Origin: Bacillus sp. AFS029637
GTDB taxonomy: Bacteria; Bacillota; Bacilli; Bacillales; Bacillaceae_G
Reading direction: 5' to 3'
Length of the DNA: 49,003 nt
Assembly (NCBI RefSeq): GCF_002584985.1
Contig: NZ_NUPZ01000041.1
Coordinates: forward strand, 94,459-143,461
Part shown: piece by piece, positions 17,493 through 25,511 of the stretch
Position numbering within the stretch: position 1 is the stretch's first letter
How the letters are laid out: each line of letters starts with the position of its first letter
Made by a program: the position numbers and the translations under genes
The notes under the pieces: generated by a model
The model's input: only the letters and a program-made list of their open reading frames with translations
Database searches by the model: none
What the model was told of the DNA's origin: nothing

Positions 17493-17972
17493 TTATTCAT
17501 TATCAAAACTCTTCTGTAATTTTCGGATGTAAATAATTTGACCTATATGATACGCATTATGAGTCGTTACATTCGCTAGCACTTCCCACCACTTTGCAGA
17601 AACAGGAAATCCTACTACATCACTTTCAACCTTCTCTTCATTTATAAGCTTTTGCCATTGTAACAGTTTCTCTAGTAGTTTTTCTCTTAACTCATCAAAG
17701 GTTTGATTATCGGAAAGCATGAAACTTTTGTTATTATCTCCAATAGCAGGTACGGCATTAACATTTGATTCTTTGTACCTAGTTTGCCACGTTGAATTCC
17801 AGTACAGTAGATGTTGTACAATTTCTGCTATACTATTACTCTCTTCATTCGGTTTCCAAAAAGCTTCTCTCTCTGATAAATCCTTAACTGCATCTGAAAA
17901 TGGAATATACCAACTAGGATCATTGGCATTTGCTAATAACTGATCTGCTAATACATCTTTCACATGGGTCAT
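17493..17972 (-). CDS. DinB-family protein
   Basis: A 159-residue four-helix-bundle protein of the DinB/YfiT type. The putative metal histidines are in 'IAEIVQHLLYWNSTWQ' (about residue 53) and 'THNAYHIGQIIYIRKLQ' (H-x3-H near residue 138). DinB-like proteins include thiol-dependent S-transferases and damage-inducible proteins; the substrate here is unknown. The ATG is preceded by GGAGG. Monocistronic, with the long hairpin downstream. Confidence 0.9.
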   Translation of the reverse strand: MTHVKDVLADQLLANANDPSWYIPFSDAVKDLSEREAFWKPNEESNSIAEIVQHLLYWNSTWQTRYKESNVNAVPAIGDNNKSFMLSDNQTFDELREKLLEKLLQWQKLINEEKVESDVVGFPVSAKWWEVLANVTTHNAYHIGQIIYIRKLQKSFDNE

Positions 17973-18214
17973 TTTTCTTCCTCCATTTCATCAACTTTTA
18001 TATCATACTCTCTACTCTATATACGGTGATTCCACACAATTCCCTGCTTTAAAACCATTCCATACATATGCAAATTAAGAATCAATAAGCACTTGAACCA
18101 TACATCAGTGCCTGTAGTTTAGAAATAAAATGAATATATAGAAACAATATGTAAGATTAATAGATTTTCTGCTTACAACTCGTTATGATAAAAGAAAAAG
18201 AAAGCGAGCGACAA

Positions 18215-19060
18215 ATGAATAAAAAAATCGCGGTTATTACAGGGGCATCAAGTGGATTCGGACTATTAACTACACTTGAACTTGCGAAAAAAGACTATAT
18301 AGTCATTGCTACAATGCGAAACCTTGAAAAACAAGCAAACTTACTATCTCAAGCTACTAAACTCAATTTACAACAAAATATAAAAGTTCAACAATTAGAT
18401 GTAACAGATCAAAATTCTATATATAACTTTCAATTATTTTTAAAAGAAATCAATAGAGTAGACCTTCTCATTAATAATGCAGGATATGCAACTGGGGGCT
18501 TTGTAGAGGAAATCCCAGTGGAGGAATACCGTAAACAATTTGAAACGAATTTTTTTGGTACAATATCAATCACCCAGCTTGTCTTACCATATATGAGAGA
18601 ACAAAAAAGCGGGAAAATCATTAATATAAGCAGTATTAGCGGCCAAGTTGGATTTCCTGGTTTATCTCCTTACGTATCTTCCAAATATGCATTAGAAGGC
18701 TGGAGTGAATCACTTCGTTTAGAAGTAAAACCTTTCGGAATAGACGTTGCTTTAATCGAACCAGGTTCTTATAACACGAACATTTGGGAAGTTGGTAAAC
18801 AACTAGCTGAAAACCAATCTGCTACTTCTTCTCCGTACAAGGAATATATGGATAAAATTCAAAAACATATTAATAGCGGCAGTGGTACATTGGGTAATCC
18901 GATAGATGTTGCTAAAAAAATCGTAGAAATTGCTGAATCTAAGCGTACGAATTTACGATATCCAATCGGAAAAGGTGTCAAATTTATGGTTTTTGTGAAG
19001 AAGATTCTTACTTGGAGATTGTGGGAGTACCTTGTTTTGAGGAGTTTGAAGAAGATGTAA
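18215..19060 (+). CDS. Short-chain dehydrogenase/reductase (SDR)
   Basis: Classical SDR oxidoreductase of about 281 residues. The cofactor motif TGASSGFG lies at residues 9-16, NNAG in 'LLINNAGYATGG', the catalytic Ser in 'INISSISGQVGF' and YxxxK in 'YVSSKYALEGW'. The extended C-terminus ('FVKKILTWRLWEYLVLRSLKKM') is basic and amphipathic. The start is uncertain: an ATG at 18185 adds ten charged residues without a good ribosome site, while the ATG at 18215 puts the Rossmann strand at its usual place. GrpB-like gene follows 38 bp later. Substrate unknown. Confidence 0.88.
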   Translation: MNKKIAVITGASSGFGLLTTLELAKKDYIVIATMRNLEKQANLLSQATKLNLQQNIKVQQLDVTDQNSIYNFQLFLKEINRVDLLINNAGYATGGFVEEIPVEEYRKQFETNFFGTISITQLVLPYMREQKSGKIINISSISGQVGFPGLSPYVSSKYALEGWSESLRLEVKPFGIDVALIEPGSYNTNIWEVGKQLAENQSATSSPYKEYMDKIQKHINSGSGTLGNPIDVAKKIVEIAESKRTNLRYPIGKGVKFMVFVKKILTWRLWEYLVLRSLKKM

Positions 19061-19098
19061 TTACATTATTGAAAAATTATGTAAGGGGTGCTAATTAA

Positions 19099-19608
19099 AT
19101 GTTAGGTTTACCACATGGCAAAGTGTTTTTAGTTCCATGGAACGAAGAATGGGGAATTGAGTTTTTAAAAGAGAAACAATTCATTGAGGAACAAATTGGC
19201 GAATATATTTTAGCAATACACCATATTGGCAGTACTTCCATTCCACATTTAAGTGCAAAGCCGATTATTGATATTGCAATTGAATTAGAAGATTATACGG
19301 ATGGTTTGAAATGTATTAAAAAGTTAGAACTATTAAACTATAAGTACAGAAAAGATGTATTGCCTGAAAGATATTATTTTAATAAAGGTGAGCCAAGAAC
19401 TCATCAAATTCATATGTATGAACGAGGGAACAAATATTTAATAGAACAACTACAATTCAGAGATTACTTAATACACAATAAAACCTCTCGTATACAGTAT
19501 GAACAGTTAAAAATTCAGCTTTCACAAGCTAATCCTAATGATAAACATAAGTACGCAGAGGATAAAACAAATTTCATTAAATGCATATTAAATACAGTTA
19601 AGGATTAA
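19099..19608 (+). CDS. GrpB-family (UPF0157) nucleotidyltransferase-like protein
   Basis: A 169-residue GrpB-domain protein. Typical motifs are 'VPWNEEWGIEFLKEK', 'AIHHIGSTSIPHLSAKPIID' and 'RTHQIHMYE'. The GSTS...KPIIDI pattern is that of the minimal nucleotidyltransferase fold; enzymatic role is unknown. It starts at ATG 19099 behind AAGGGGTG, 38 bp after the SDR stop, so they probably form a two-gene operon, closed by a strong hairpin. Confidence 0.9.
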   Translation: MLGLPHGKVFLVPWNEEWGIEFLKEKQFIEEQIGEYILAIHHIGSTSIPHLSAKPIIDIAIELEDYTDGLKCIKKLELLNYKYRKDVLPERYYFNKGEPRTHQIHMYERGNKYLIEQLQFRDYLIHNKTSRIQYEQLKIQLSQANPNDKHKYAEDKTNFIKCILNTVKD

Positions 19609-19630
19609 TAACATAGTAATTTTTCACACG

Positions 19631-19672
19631 AAAAGTAACCATTTATCACCTAACAGATAAATGGTTACTTTT
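19631..19672 (+). terminator. Intrinsic terminator after grpB-like gene
   Basis: A 17-bp stem (AAAAGTAACCATTTATC with its complement), an 8-base loop and a T-rich tail. On the opposite strand the same sequence is read through by the truncated P-loop kinase remnant. Confidence 0.88.
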
Positions 19673-19789
19673 TATTTTATTGGCTAGCGCACTTTTTCCA
19701 GCACCGCCACAACCATCAATGCCTATTATTATAAATGATTGCTCTTTATATTTTTCGTGAATCTGTTTTAAAATCACATCTAAATCCAA
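19646..19789 (-). pseudogene. 5' remnant of a P-loop kinase/ATPase gene
   Basis: A 47-codon frame starting TTG at 19789 behind GGGGG reads 'LDLDVILKQIHEKYKEQSF' then 'IIIGIDGCGGAGKSALANKI', a strong Walker A motif (GxxGxGKS) of the uridine-kinase-like/AAA nucleotide kinase type. After 'ANKI' the frame runs into the grpB-gene terminator and ends at a TGA, so more than 100 residues of the expected protein are missing. It is 33 bp downstream of a DUF4181 gene. I read it as the surviving 5' end of a kinase gene cut by a deletion near 19680. Confidence 0.7.
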
Positions 19790-19822
19790 CTTAATTCATC
19801 CCCCTTATATCCCTTTCATTTT

Positions 19823-20206
19823 TTATGCAGCAGGTGGAACGAAGTAAAATAGCATCGAAGTCATAAAAACAAATGTAAATACTCCAATTAGTGAAAATAT
19901 ATAATCTTTCGATTCTCTAGCATACTTCCATTCCATCCATGCTCTTAAGATCAACGTACCCCCTAAATAAGTGAAAATGACATAAGCAATATTAATACTT
20001 TCGAATTTAAAAATAAAAATAAAGCTAGTTATTAAATAAATAAAAAGTAGTCCTATTTCCAATTTTTTATGCAAACTATTTACATGTTTTTTATATCCCC
20101 AAAAACCTATTTTTGGCATATTTAATTTTTTTCTTAAAAACTTATCAAAAAAATAGACAGCTATACAAAAAACAATACTTATAATCCAAAAAGTAGAAGT
20201 TCCCAT
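19823..20206 (-). CDS. DUF4181-family membrane protein
   Basis: A 127-residue protein with four hydrophobic helices and a conserved core 'RAWMEWKYARESKDYIFSL', which I associate with the Bacillus DUF4181 family (unknown function). The second of two ATGs is the better start, eight bases after AGGAGG. A second member with the same 'MEWKY-RES' core lies at 20729-21085, on the other side of a NUDIX gene. Confidence 0.8.
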   Translation of the reverse strand: MGTSTFWIISIVFCIAVYFFDKFLRKKLNMPKIGFWGYKKHVNSLHKKLEIGLLFIYLITSFIFIFKFESINIAYVIFTYLGGTLILRAWMEWKYARESKDYIFSLIGVFTFVFMTSMLFYFVPPAA

Positions 20207-20217
20207 TAACATTCCTC

Positions 20218-20667
20218 CTATTCCCCCATTGAATTATCTAAAATAAAGTGGGCTATATTACGGTTATTCTCTTCTAAATAACTTAAGATTCCTTCAGGAT
20301 ATGTTGGCTTTGCCTTTAATTTCTCTATACTTTTCCAGATTAAAATAATATCCTCATGCTCTTTGTGCCTTATTTCATTTGCAACTACTTCTCGAACAGT
20401 TCCCCAATGTATTAATGTACAGTGATGTCCCTTTTCTCCGTTCCATTCAAAAATATTCTCGTTTACAACTGCTAATTCTTGAACAAAAACTTTTAAATTA
20501 TATTCTTCCCATAGTTCTCGTGCTATTGCTTCTTTTGCCGTTTCACCAAATTCAATGGAGCCACCTGGAAAACGGTAAAATGATTCATTCTCATCACATT
20601 GTACTAATATGTTTGTGTGTTCTTCGTTTAAAATCATTGCTTCTGCACGTAATCGAGGACTTTTCAT
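20218..20667 (-). CDS. NUDIX hydrolase
   Basis: A 149-residue NUDIX protein. The box 'GSIEFGETAKEAIARELWEEY' matches GX5EX7REUXEE at about residues 36-56, the metal-binding helix of pyrophosphohydrolases acting on nucleoside diphosphates linked to other groups. Substrate unknown. The gene lies between two DUF4181 membrane protein genes; 11 bp separate it from the downstream one. Confidence 0.92.
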   Translation of the reverse strand: MKSPRLRAEAMILNEEHTNILVQCDENESFYRFPGGSIEFGETAKEAIARELWEEYNLKVFVQELAVVNENIFEWNGEKGHHCTLIHWGTVREVVANEIRHKEHEDIILIWKSIEKLKAKPTYPEGILSYLEENNRNIAHFILDNSMGE

Positions 20668-20728
20668 TTCTTCTCTCCCTTTAATTGCTTATTATATGAC
20701 ATTGCTATAGGGCTGTAATTAATACGTA

Positions 20729-21085
20729 TTAAATAAAAAAATATAGAATCAGCCCTGTTATCATTATCGATACAGCCCCACCTAAGGACATCAAGAACTC
20801 CCTCGATTCCCTGTCATATTTCCATTCCATATATGTATCAAAACTATATAACGTAATTAAAAACAGAAAAGGTAGAAAGCCCATGTATAAGGGGTTTGAA
20901 AGAGAAGAACATATAATAATAACCACTATATAAGAAAAAATAATAATTCTGTTTCCCCATTTATGAGACTTGTTTACATATTTATTATTCCATCCTTTTT
21001 GTTTCGGTATATTCATCTTTTTTCTCACTATATTTTCTAAAACACCTAAGAATAAGATCCATAAAACTAATACAATGACTTTCAC
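20729..21085 (-). CDS. DUF4181-family membrane protein (paralogue)
   Basis: A 118-residue membrane protein with four hydrophobic segments. The segments 'RKKMNIPKQKGW', 'YMEWKYDRESREFLMSLGG' and the aromatic end align with the protein at 19823-20206, so they are paralogues. It starts at ATG 21085 behind AGGATACCTC; the site is weaker than its neighbour's. Function unknown. Confidence 0.78.
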   Translation of the reverse strand: MKVIVLVLWILFLGVLENIVRKKMNIPKQKGWNNKYVNKSHKWGNRIIIFSYIVVIIICSSLSNPLYMGFLPFLFLITLYSFDTYMEWKYDRESREFLMSLGGAVSIMITGLILYFFI

Positions 21086-21108
21086 ATGAAACAGAGAGGT
21101 ATCCTCCT

Positions 21109-21951
21109 TTACTTAATCGTTTGGATTTTCTCCGGCTGATCACTCGGATACGTAGCATTCCCTTTATTTTCAACATCCCAACTTATAATTGTCGCACTAT
21201 CACGTCCTAATTGATGATGAACGTGCTCTAATACATTTCGAACACACTCTGTTAGCTCTTTCTTATTTCCATTCATATCTTCATACAAATTTAATGACTT
21301 TTCATATCGTCGTTCCCCACATCCCAATACCCCATCTGTCACCATTACAATTCGATTCTTTCCAGTACGTAATTCACGAATCCCTGATGAATAGCACGGA
21401 ACAGGTAAATCAAATGTATTAACATTACCAATCCATTCGTAAAAATGACGTTGATTTAATGTATATTGTCCTAATTTATGTAATTCTTCATGAAATACAT
21501 ACACTAGACAATCGCCAATAGATAGCCACCATATAAAATTATCTTTTCTTACACAGATTAAACAAGCTGTCTCACCTTTAATTTTTTCACATTCTTCTTT
21601 AAATGACTGCGATTGAAAAATTGTAAGTATATGATTTTCAACAGATCGAAAAACTGTTTCAATTGGTTCTTTCATAATCGTGTTGATATTCTCATATTCT
21701 TTTTCGATTGTGTGTACTACTAGCTCAACACTTTCTGCGCTATTGTGTCCGTCTAATATAATAGCGAATTCCCAGTCAACATTTGACCAAACTAACGCAC
21801 CATCTTCATTCTTTTTCGCTCCAGCACTTATATTCCCACCGTATTTACCGAGCACGATATCACCATAATGTTTAACTGAGATTTCTCCTAAACACATTTC
21901 TGTATTTCCAACCCATGAATATTGTGTATTATTTGTTGTATGCATACTCAT
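21109..21951 (-). CDS. PP2C-family serine/threonine phosphatase-like protein
   Basis: A 280-residue protein related to PP2C phosphatases. 'NEDGALVWSNVDWEFAIILD' with the adjoining GHN gives the DGH-type metal motif near residue 67, and 'RIVMVTDGVLGCGERRYE' supplies the later DG metal motif. Some PP2C metal positions look altered, so activity is uncertain. Its ATG overlaps the stop of the HIT gene (ATGA), showing translational coupling. The target protein is unknown. Confidence 0.82.
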   Translation of the reverse strand: MSMHTTNNTQYSWVGNTEMCLGEISVKHYGDIVLGKYGGNISAGAKKNEDGALVWSNVDWEFAIILDGHNSAESVELVVHTIEKEYENINTIMKEPIETVFRSVENHILTIFQSQSFKEECEKIKGETACLICVRKDNFIWWLSIGDCLVYVFHEELHKLGQYTLNQRHFYEWIGNVNTFDLPVPCYSSGIRELRTGKNRIVMVTDGVLGCGERRYEKSLNLYEDMNGNKKELTECVRNVLEHVHHQLGRDSATIISWDVENKGNATYPSDQPEKIQTIK

Positions 21952-22415
21952 TTACCATATACTTTCGTATTCTTTCGCATAGTTTTTTTAATTTCATTTG
22001 AATTTCCATATGGTGCCCCAGTCCAATTTGCTACCTCAGTCGGTGACCAAAACTCTTTTGGTGTATTCGGATAACGCGGTATAATGTGCATATGCATATG
22101 TGGTACACCATTTCCTGAAACAAAAGTGTAAATATGTTCTGCACCTTCGCTTTCTTTTAGCGCTTTACTTACTCTGCTTGTTATGAGTCCGAATGCTTTT
22201 GCCTCATCTTCAGTTAATTCAGCTAGACCAGGTACATGTCTTTTTATATCAATCATTACGTAACCAAGATATGTTTCTTCCTTTTCCCAATGGACATGTC
22301 CAACGTATATGAGATCGTCTTCATAAATAGCACCACCTGGAACTGTAATATTTCCGTTGTGTTTTTCGCAAATGAAACAGTTTTTATCTGCTGGATTATT
22401 AATTGACATATCCAT
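21948..22415 (-). CDS. HIT-family (histidine triad) hydrolase
   Basis: A 155-residue HIT protein. The triad is 'PHMHMHIIPRYP' near residues 111-122, preceded by 'IYTFVSGNG', and the N-terminus has 'NCFICEKHNG', a Cys-rich opening found in many HIT proteins. These enzymes cleave nucleoside phosphoramidates or diadenosine polyphosphates. The ATG at 22415 follows AAAGGATGG. It is coupled by an ATGA overlap to the PP2C-like gene downstream. Confidence 0.9.
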   Translation of the reverse strand: MDMSINNPADKNCFICEKHNGNITVPGGAIYEDDLIYVGHVHWEKEETYLGYVMIDIKRHVPGLAELTEDEAKAFGLITSRVSKALKESEGAEHIYTFVSGNGVPHMHMHIIPRYPNTPKEFWSPTEVANWTGAPYGNSNEIKKTMRKNTKVYGK

Positions 22416-22549
22416 CACCATCCTTTCCATTTATAATATCATAAAAAAAGGAAAAACAGGTTTTATATTCCGAAAATTCACTCTCTTTAGTTAGCAATTT
22501 CCTCATTAAAATCATATACGATCCAATCAAATTTCATATTTACAATTGA

Positions 22550-22717
22550 TTATTTCTTCAACACAATAATCCCTATACAAATTCCAATGACAATTCCGAT
22601 TACTAAATTATCAGTAAATAAACTATGTACTACACCGATTACAATACCTATAGCGATACCGATTGTCATTGCGTCATTTCTTTTTGTATTATTAGCCAAA
22701 ACTGCATCTCCTCTCAT
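22550..22717 (-). CDS. Small glycine-zipper membrane protein
   Basis: A 55-codon frame starting ATG at 22717 (AGGAG five bases before). A TTG at 22699, behind GGAG, would give 49 residues and is equally plausible. The protein is built of GxxxG-like repeats: 'IGIAIGIVIGVVHSLFTDN' and 'LVIGIVIGICIGIIVLKK', two short helices joined by a polar turn, so a membrane hairpin is likely. Family unknown. It lies 135 bp upstream of the HIT gene and is probably a separate unit. Confidence 0.7.
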   Translation of the reverse strand: MRGDAVLANNTKRNDAMTIGIAIGIVIGVVHSLFTDNLVIGIVIGICIGIIVLKK

Positions 22718-22932
22718 AATTTCTCCTCATATAATATCCATTTACATGAACGTTACTATCTCCTAATATATTTGCTTTCCCGCTTAAAAATTTCCAAAAT
22801 ATGTACTTTATTACTTTTCCATTCCCCCTACATAATCCTCTTCATTTGAAAGGATTTTTAAGTCACCATTACATATACATAGGCATTTACTATAAGAAAG
22901 AACAGTAATTCATTGAAGGAGGAACGATTCAA

Positions 22933-23169
22933 ATGCATCCTCATTGGAATCCAAATCTAAATCAACAATATATTTACTCGCCCCACGCTACAAGGAATAC
23001 ACTGTATTATGATTCTCAGCATATGATGCAGCGCATTGCAAGCCTTGAAAGCCAATTAGCGAAATTAATCTCATTAATCGAAGAGAATAATCATTTAATA
23101 AAATCAATGGAACAACAGCAAAATCAAGTTTGCGCACCAGCTGGCGGTTCTGTTATTGTTCGTATGTAA
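22933..23169 (+). CDS. Small hypothetical protein with coiled-coil
   Basis: A 78-residue protein with a His/Tyr/Asn-rich start ('MHPHWNPNLNQQYIYSPHAT'), a coiled-coil helix 'MMQRIASLESQLAKLISLIE' and a hydrophobic tail 'CAPAGGSVIVRM'. It has a very good GGAGG site and a bidirectional terminator downstream. The composition resembles small spore or germination proteins of Bacillus, but no family is recognised; that suggestion is inference. Confidence 0.75.
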   Translation: MHPHWNPNLNQQYIYSPHATRNTLYYDSQHMMQRIASLESQLAKLISLIEENNHLIKSMEQQQNQVCAPAGGSVIVRM

Positions 23170-23183
23170 TTTTTCCGAACAAA

Positions 23184-23214
23184 AAAACACACTTTGTATA
23201 ATAAAGTGTGTTTT
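23184..23214. terminator. Bidirectional intrinsic terminator
   Basis: AAAACACACTTT and its exact complement around a 7-base loop, with A-rich and T-rich flanks, between the converging 78-residue gene (plus) and the opuAB-like gene (minus). Confidence 0.85.
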
Positions 23215-23218
23215 CTTT

Positions 23219-24055
23219 TTATCTTCTTTTTTGATGAAATCCTTGTGTAATGCGGTCTAATATAATCGCAATCACGACGATGGCTAGTCCCGCCTCAAAT
23301 CCCATTCCGATATTTACTTGTGTAACAGAACGGTACACATCGACTCCAAGACCTGGTGCTCCTACAAGTGATGCTGTTACGACCATTGATAATGAAAGCA
23401 TAATACTTTGATTTACACCTGCCATAATTGTTCCAGTTGCGAGCGGTAATTGCACTTTAAATAGTTTTTGTGATGCGGTTGAACCAAATGCATTCGCTGC
23501 TTCAATTAAATCCTCTGGAACTTGTCTAATTCCGAGGTCAGTAAAACGAATTGTCGGTGGCATTGCAAAAATCACTGAAGCAATAATACCAGGAACAACA
23601 CCTACGCCAAAAAACGTAATGGCCGGTATTAAATAAACGAACGCGGGCATTGTTTGCATAAAATCTAAAGTCGGTTTTAAAAATTTTGAGAAACGTTCAT
23701 TTTGAGATGCTAATATCCCAATTGGAATTCCAACAATGATTGAAATAATAACAGATGTAAGTACGAGTGCTAATGTTTGCATCGTTTGTGCCCAGTAATT
23801 AATATTTAAAATAAATAACAATCCGATGAGTGTAAAAATGACTAAAGATAATTTTCTCGTTGTGTACCAAATGAGAAAACATAGGATAATAATCATCAAT
23901 ATAGCTGGTATTATTGTTAAAAAATTAGTGAGTAAATCAACAAATCCACCGATAATATAAGAGAATCCTCGGAACAATCCTTCAAAGTGCTCATATAAAC
24001 TCGCAACAAATGAATCGACCCATTCCCCTAATGGAATACGAGGTATGCTATTCAT
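23219..24055 (-). CDS. opuAB: Glycine betaine/proline betaine ABC transporter permease
   Basis: A 278-residue membrane permease of the OpuAB/ProW type. About seven helices are visible. The binding-protein-dependent permease loop that contacts the ATPase is 'EAANAFGSTASQKLFKVQLP'. The N-terminus starts 'MNSIPRIPLGEWVDSF', the usual OpuAB opening. Its start overlaps the stop of the ATPase gene by 8 bp. The system imports osmoprotectants. The opuAB symbol is by family and context; other B. cereus betaine systems exist. Confidence 0.88.
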   Translation of the reverse strand: MNSIPRIPLGEWVDSFVASLYEHFEGLFRGFSYIIGGFVDLLTNFLTIIPAILMIIILCFLIWYTTRKLSLVIFTLIGLLFILNINYWAQTMQTLALVLTSVIISIIVGIPIGILASQNERFSKFLKPTLDFMQTMPAFVYLIPAITFFGVGVVPGIIASVIFAMPPTIRFTDLGIRQVPEDLIEAANAFGSTASQKLFKVQLPLATGTIMAGVNQSIMLSLSMVVTASLVGAPGLGVDVYRSVTQVNIGMGFEAGLAIVVIAIILDRITQGFHQKRR

Positions 24056-25253
24056 CGTCTTTCACCTCTTCCTCAATATTTCCTGCAAGAGCTTGAATGA
24101 CGCTTTCACGTTTAATAATTCCTCTTAGTCTTTTCTTCTCATCAATTACGGGTAACGGATATTTCATCTCCGCCATTTTCGCATAGGTCTCTTCCAGTAA
24201 AGTATCTAAATAAACATGTGGAATATCGTTAAGTAGTAAATCAGCAATCGGCCACTGTTTTTGCACTGCTTTACTCGCATCATCTGCGGTTAATATACCT
24301 AAAAACTCATACTTTTTGTTTACAACATATACTGTAGAAACACCAGCGTTCCTCATAATTTGAAGTGCTACACGCGGCCCACGGTCAATTAATAAAGTCT
24401 CCGGTCGTTTTAATATAGATTCCGCGGTAATTACTTTTCCTAAATTAACGTCCGCAACGAACTTCTCTACAAATTCATTAGCAGGGCTCATCATTATCTC
24501 TTCCGGCGTTCCAATTTGAACGATTTCTCCATCTTTCATTAATGCAATACGATCTCCAATTCGAAGCGCTTCATCTAAATCGTGTGTAATAAATATAATT
24601 GTTTTTTCCATTTTATCTTGTAACTCTAACAATTCATCTTGCATTTCTTTTCGAATAAGTGGATCTAATGCACTAAATGACTCGTCCATTAGTAATACAT
24701 CTGGATTATTCGTTAGTGCCCTTGCGATTCCAACACGCTGCTGCATACCACCACTAAGTTGACTTGGGTAATTATCTTTATGATGATCGAGTCCTACTAA
24801 CTGTAGCGATTCTAACGCCTTATTTTCTCGTTCCTCTACTGGAACTCCTTGAATTTCTAACCCGTACGCAACGTTTTGTATTACTGTACGGTGCGGAAAT
24901 AAAGCGAACTTTTGAAACACCATACTCATCTTCGTTCTTCTCACTCTTCGTAACTCTTCTTTCCCCATCGTTGCGATGTCTTCACCATCTATGTATATAT
25001 GACCTGCGGTTGGTTTAATTAATTGGTTTAGCATACGAACTAACGTAGATTTCCCGCTACCTGACAACCCCATAATAACGAAAATTTCTCCAGAGTACAC
25101 TTCAAACGTTGCCTTTTTCACACCAACGTTCATTCCTGTCTCTTTCAAAATTTCTGATTTGCTTTTCCCTTCTTTTAATAAGGCAAGGGCTCTTTGCGGG
25201 TGTTTCCCAAATACTTTTGTTACATTTTCAACACGCACCTTTGTATTATTCAT
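24048..25253 (-). CDS. opuAA: Glycine betaine/proline betaine ABC transporter ATPase with CBS domains
   Basis: A 401-residue ATPase of the OpuAA/ProV type. Walker A 'GLSGSGKSTLVRML', the signature 'LSGGMQQRVGIARAL', Walker B 'DVLLMDESFSALDP' and the H-loop 'FITHDLDEAL' are all present. Two CBS domains follow the ATPase domain from about residue 280, the part that in OpuA senses ionic strength. First of an opuAA-opuAB operon. The matching binding-protein gene is divergent, across a bcr1 fragment. Confidence 0.92.
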   Translation of the reverse strand: MNNTKVRVENVTKVFGKHPQRALALLKEGKSKSEILKETGMNVGVKKATFEVYSGEIFVIMGLSGSGKSTLVRMLNQLIKPTAGHIYIDGEDIATMGKEELRRVRRTKMSMVFQKFALFPHRTVIQNVAYGLEIQGVPVEERENKALESLQLVGLDHHKDNYPSQLSGGMQQRVGIARALTNNPDVLLMDESFSALDPLIRKEMQDELLELQDKMEKTIIFITHDLDEALRIGDRIALMKDGEIVQIGTPEEIMMSPANEFVEKFVADVNLGKVITAESILKRPETLLIDRGPRVALQIMRNAGVSTVYVVNKKYEFLGILTADDASKAVQKQWPIADLLLNDIPHVYLDTLLEETYAKMAEMKYPLPVIDEKKRLRGIIKRESVIQALAGNIEEEVKDDE

Positions 25254-25315
25254 GTCACTACTCCTTTTCTACCCATCTATTCACATAGTGTTGCGATTTT
25301 ACAAAGAAATATTAC

Positions 25316-25407
25316 ATAAAGTGAAACCTTAATCAGTGGGGGCATCCCCTACTGATTATTCGTCTTCACCAATTGGGCTTTTACTGCTCGGAAAATAGCG
25401 GGATAAA
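25316..25407 (-). repeat. bcr1-like repeat, internally deleted copy 3
   Basis: A 92-bp derivative with the same ends (ATAAAGTGAAAC at one side, GCGGGATAAA at the other, TTTAT on the minus strand). It keeps the first AATCAGTGGGG hairpin but lacks the second hairpin found in copies 1 and 2. It lies in the 258-bp divergent region between opuAA and opuAC. Confidence 0.8.
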
Positions 25408-25511
25408 AATGACATTTATAAGCCTACTTTAAAATTCTCATTTCCGTTCATAATAAGAATGTTTACTTATACATTTATTTAAAAAGGCAAACGTTCTTCA
25501 GGAGGTTTTCG

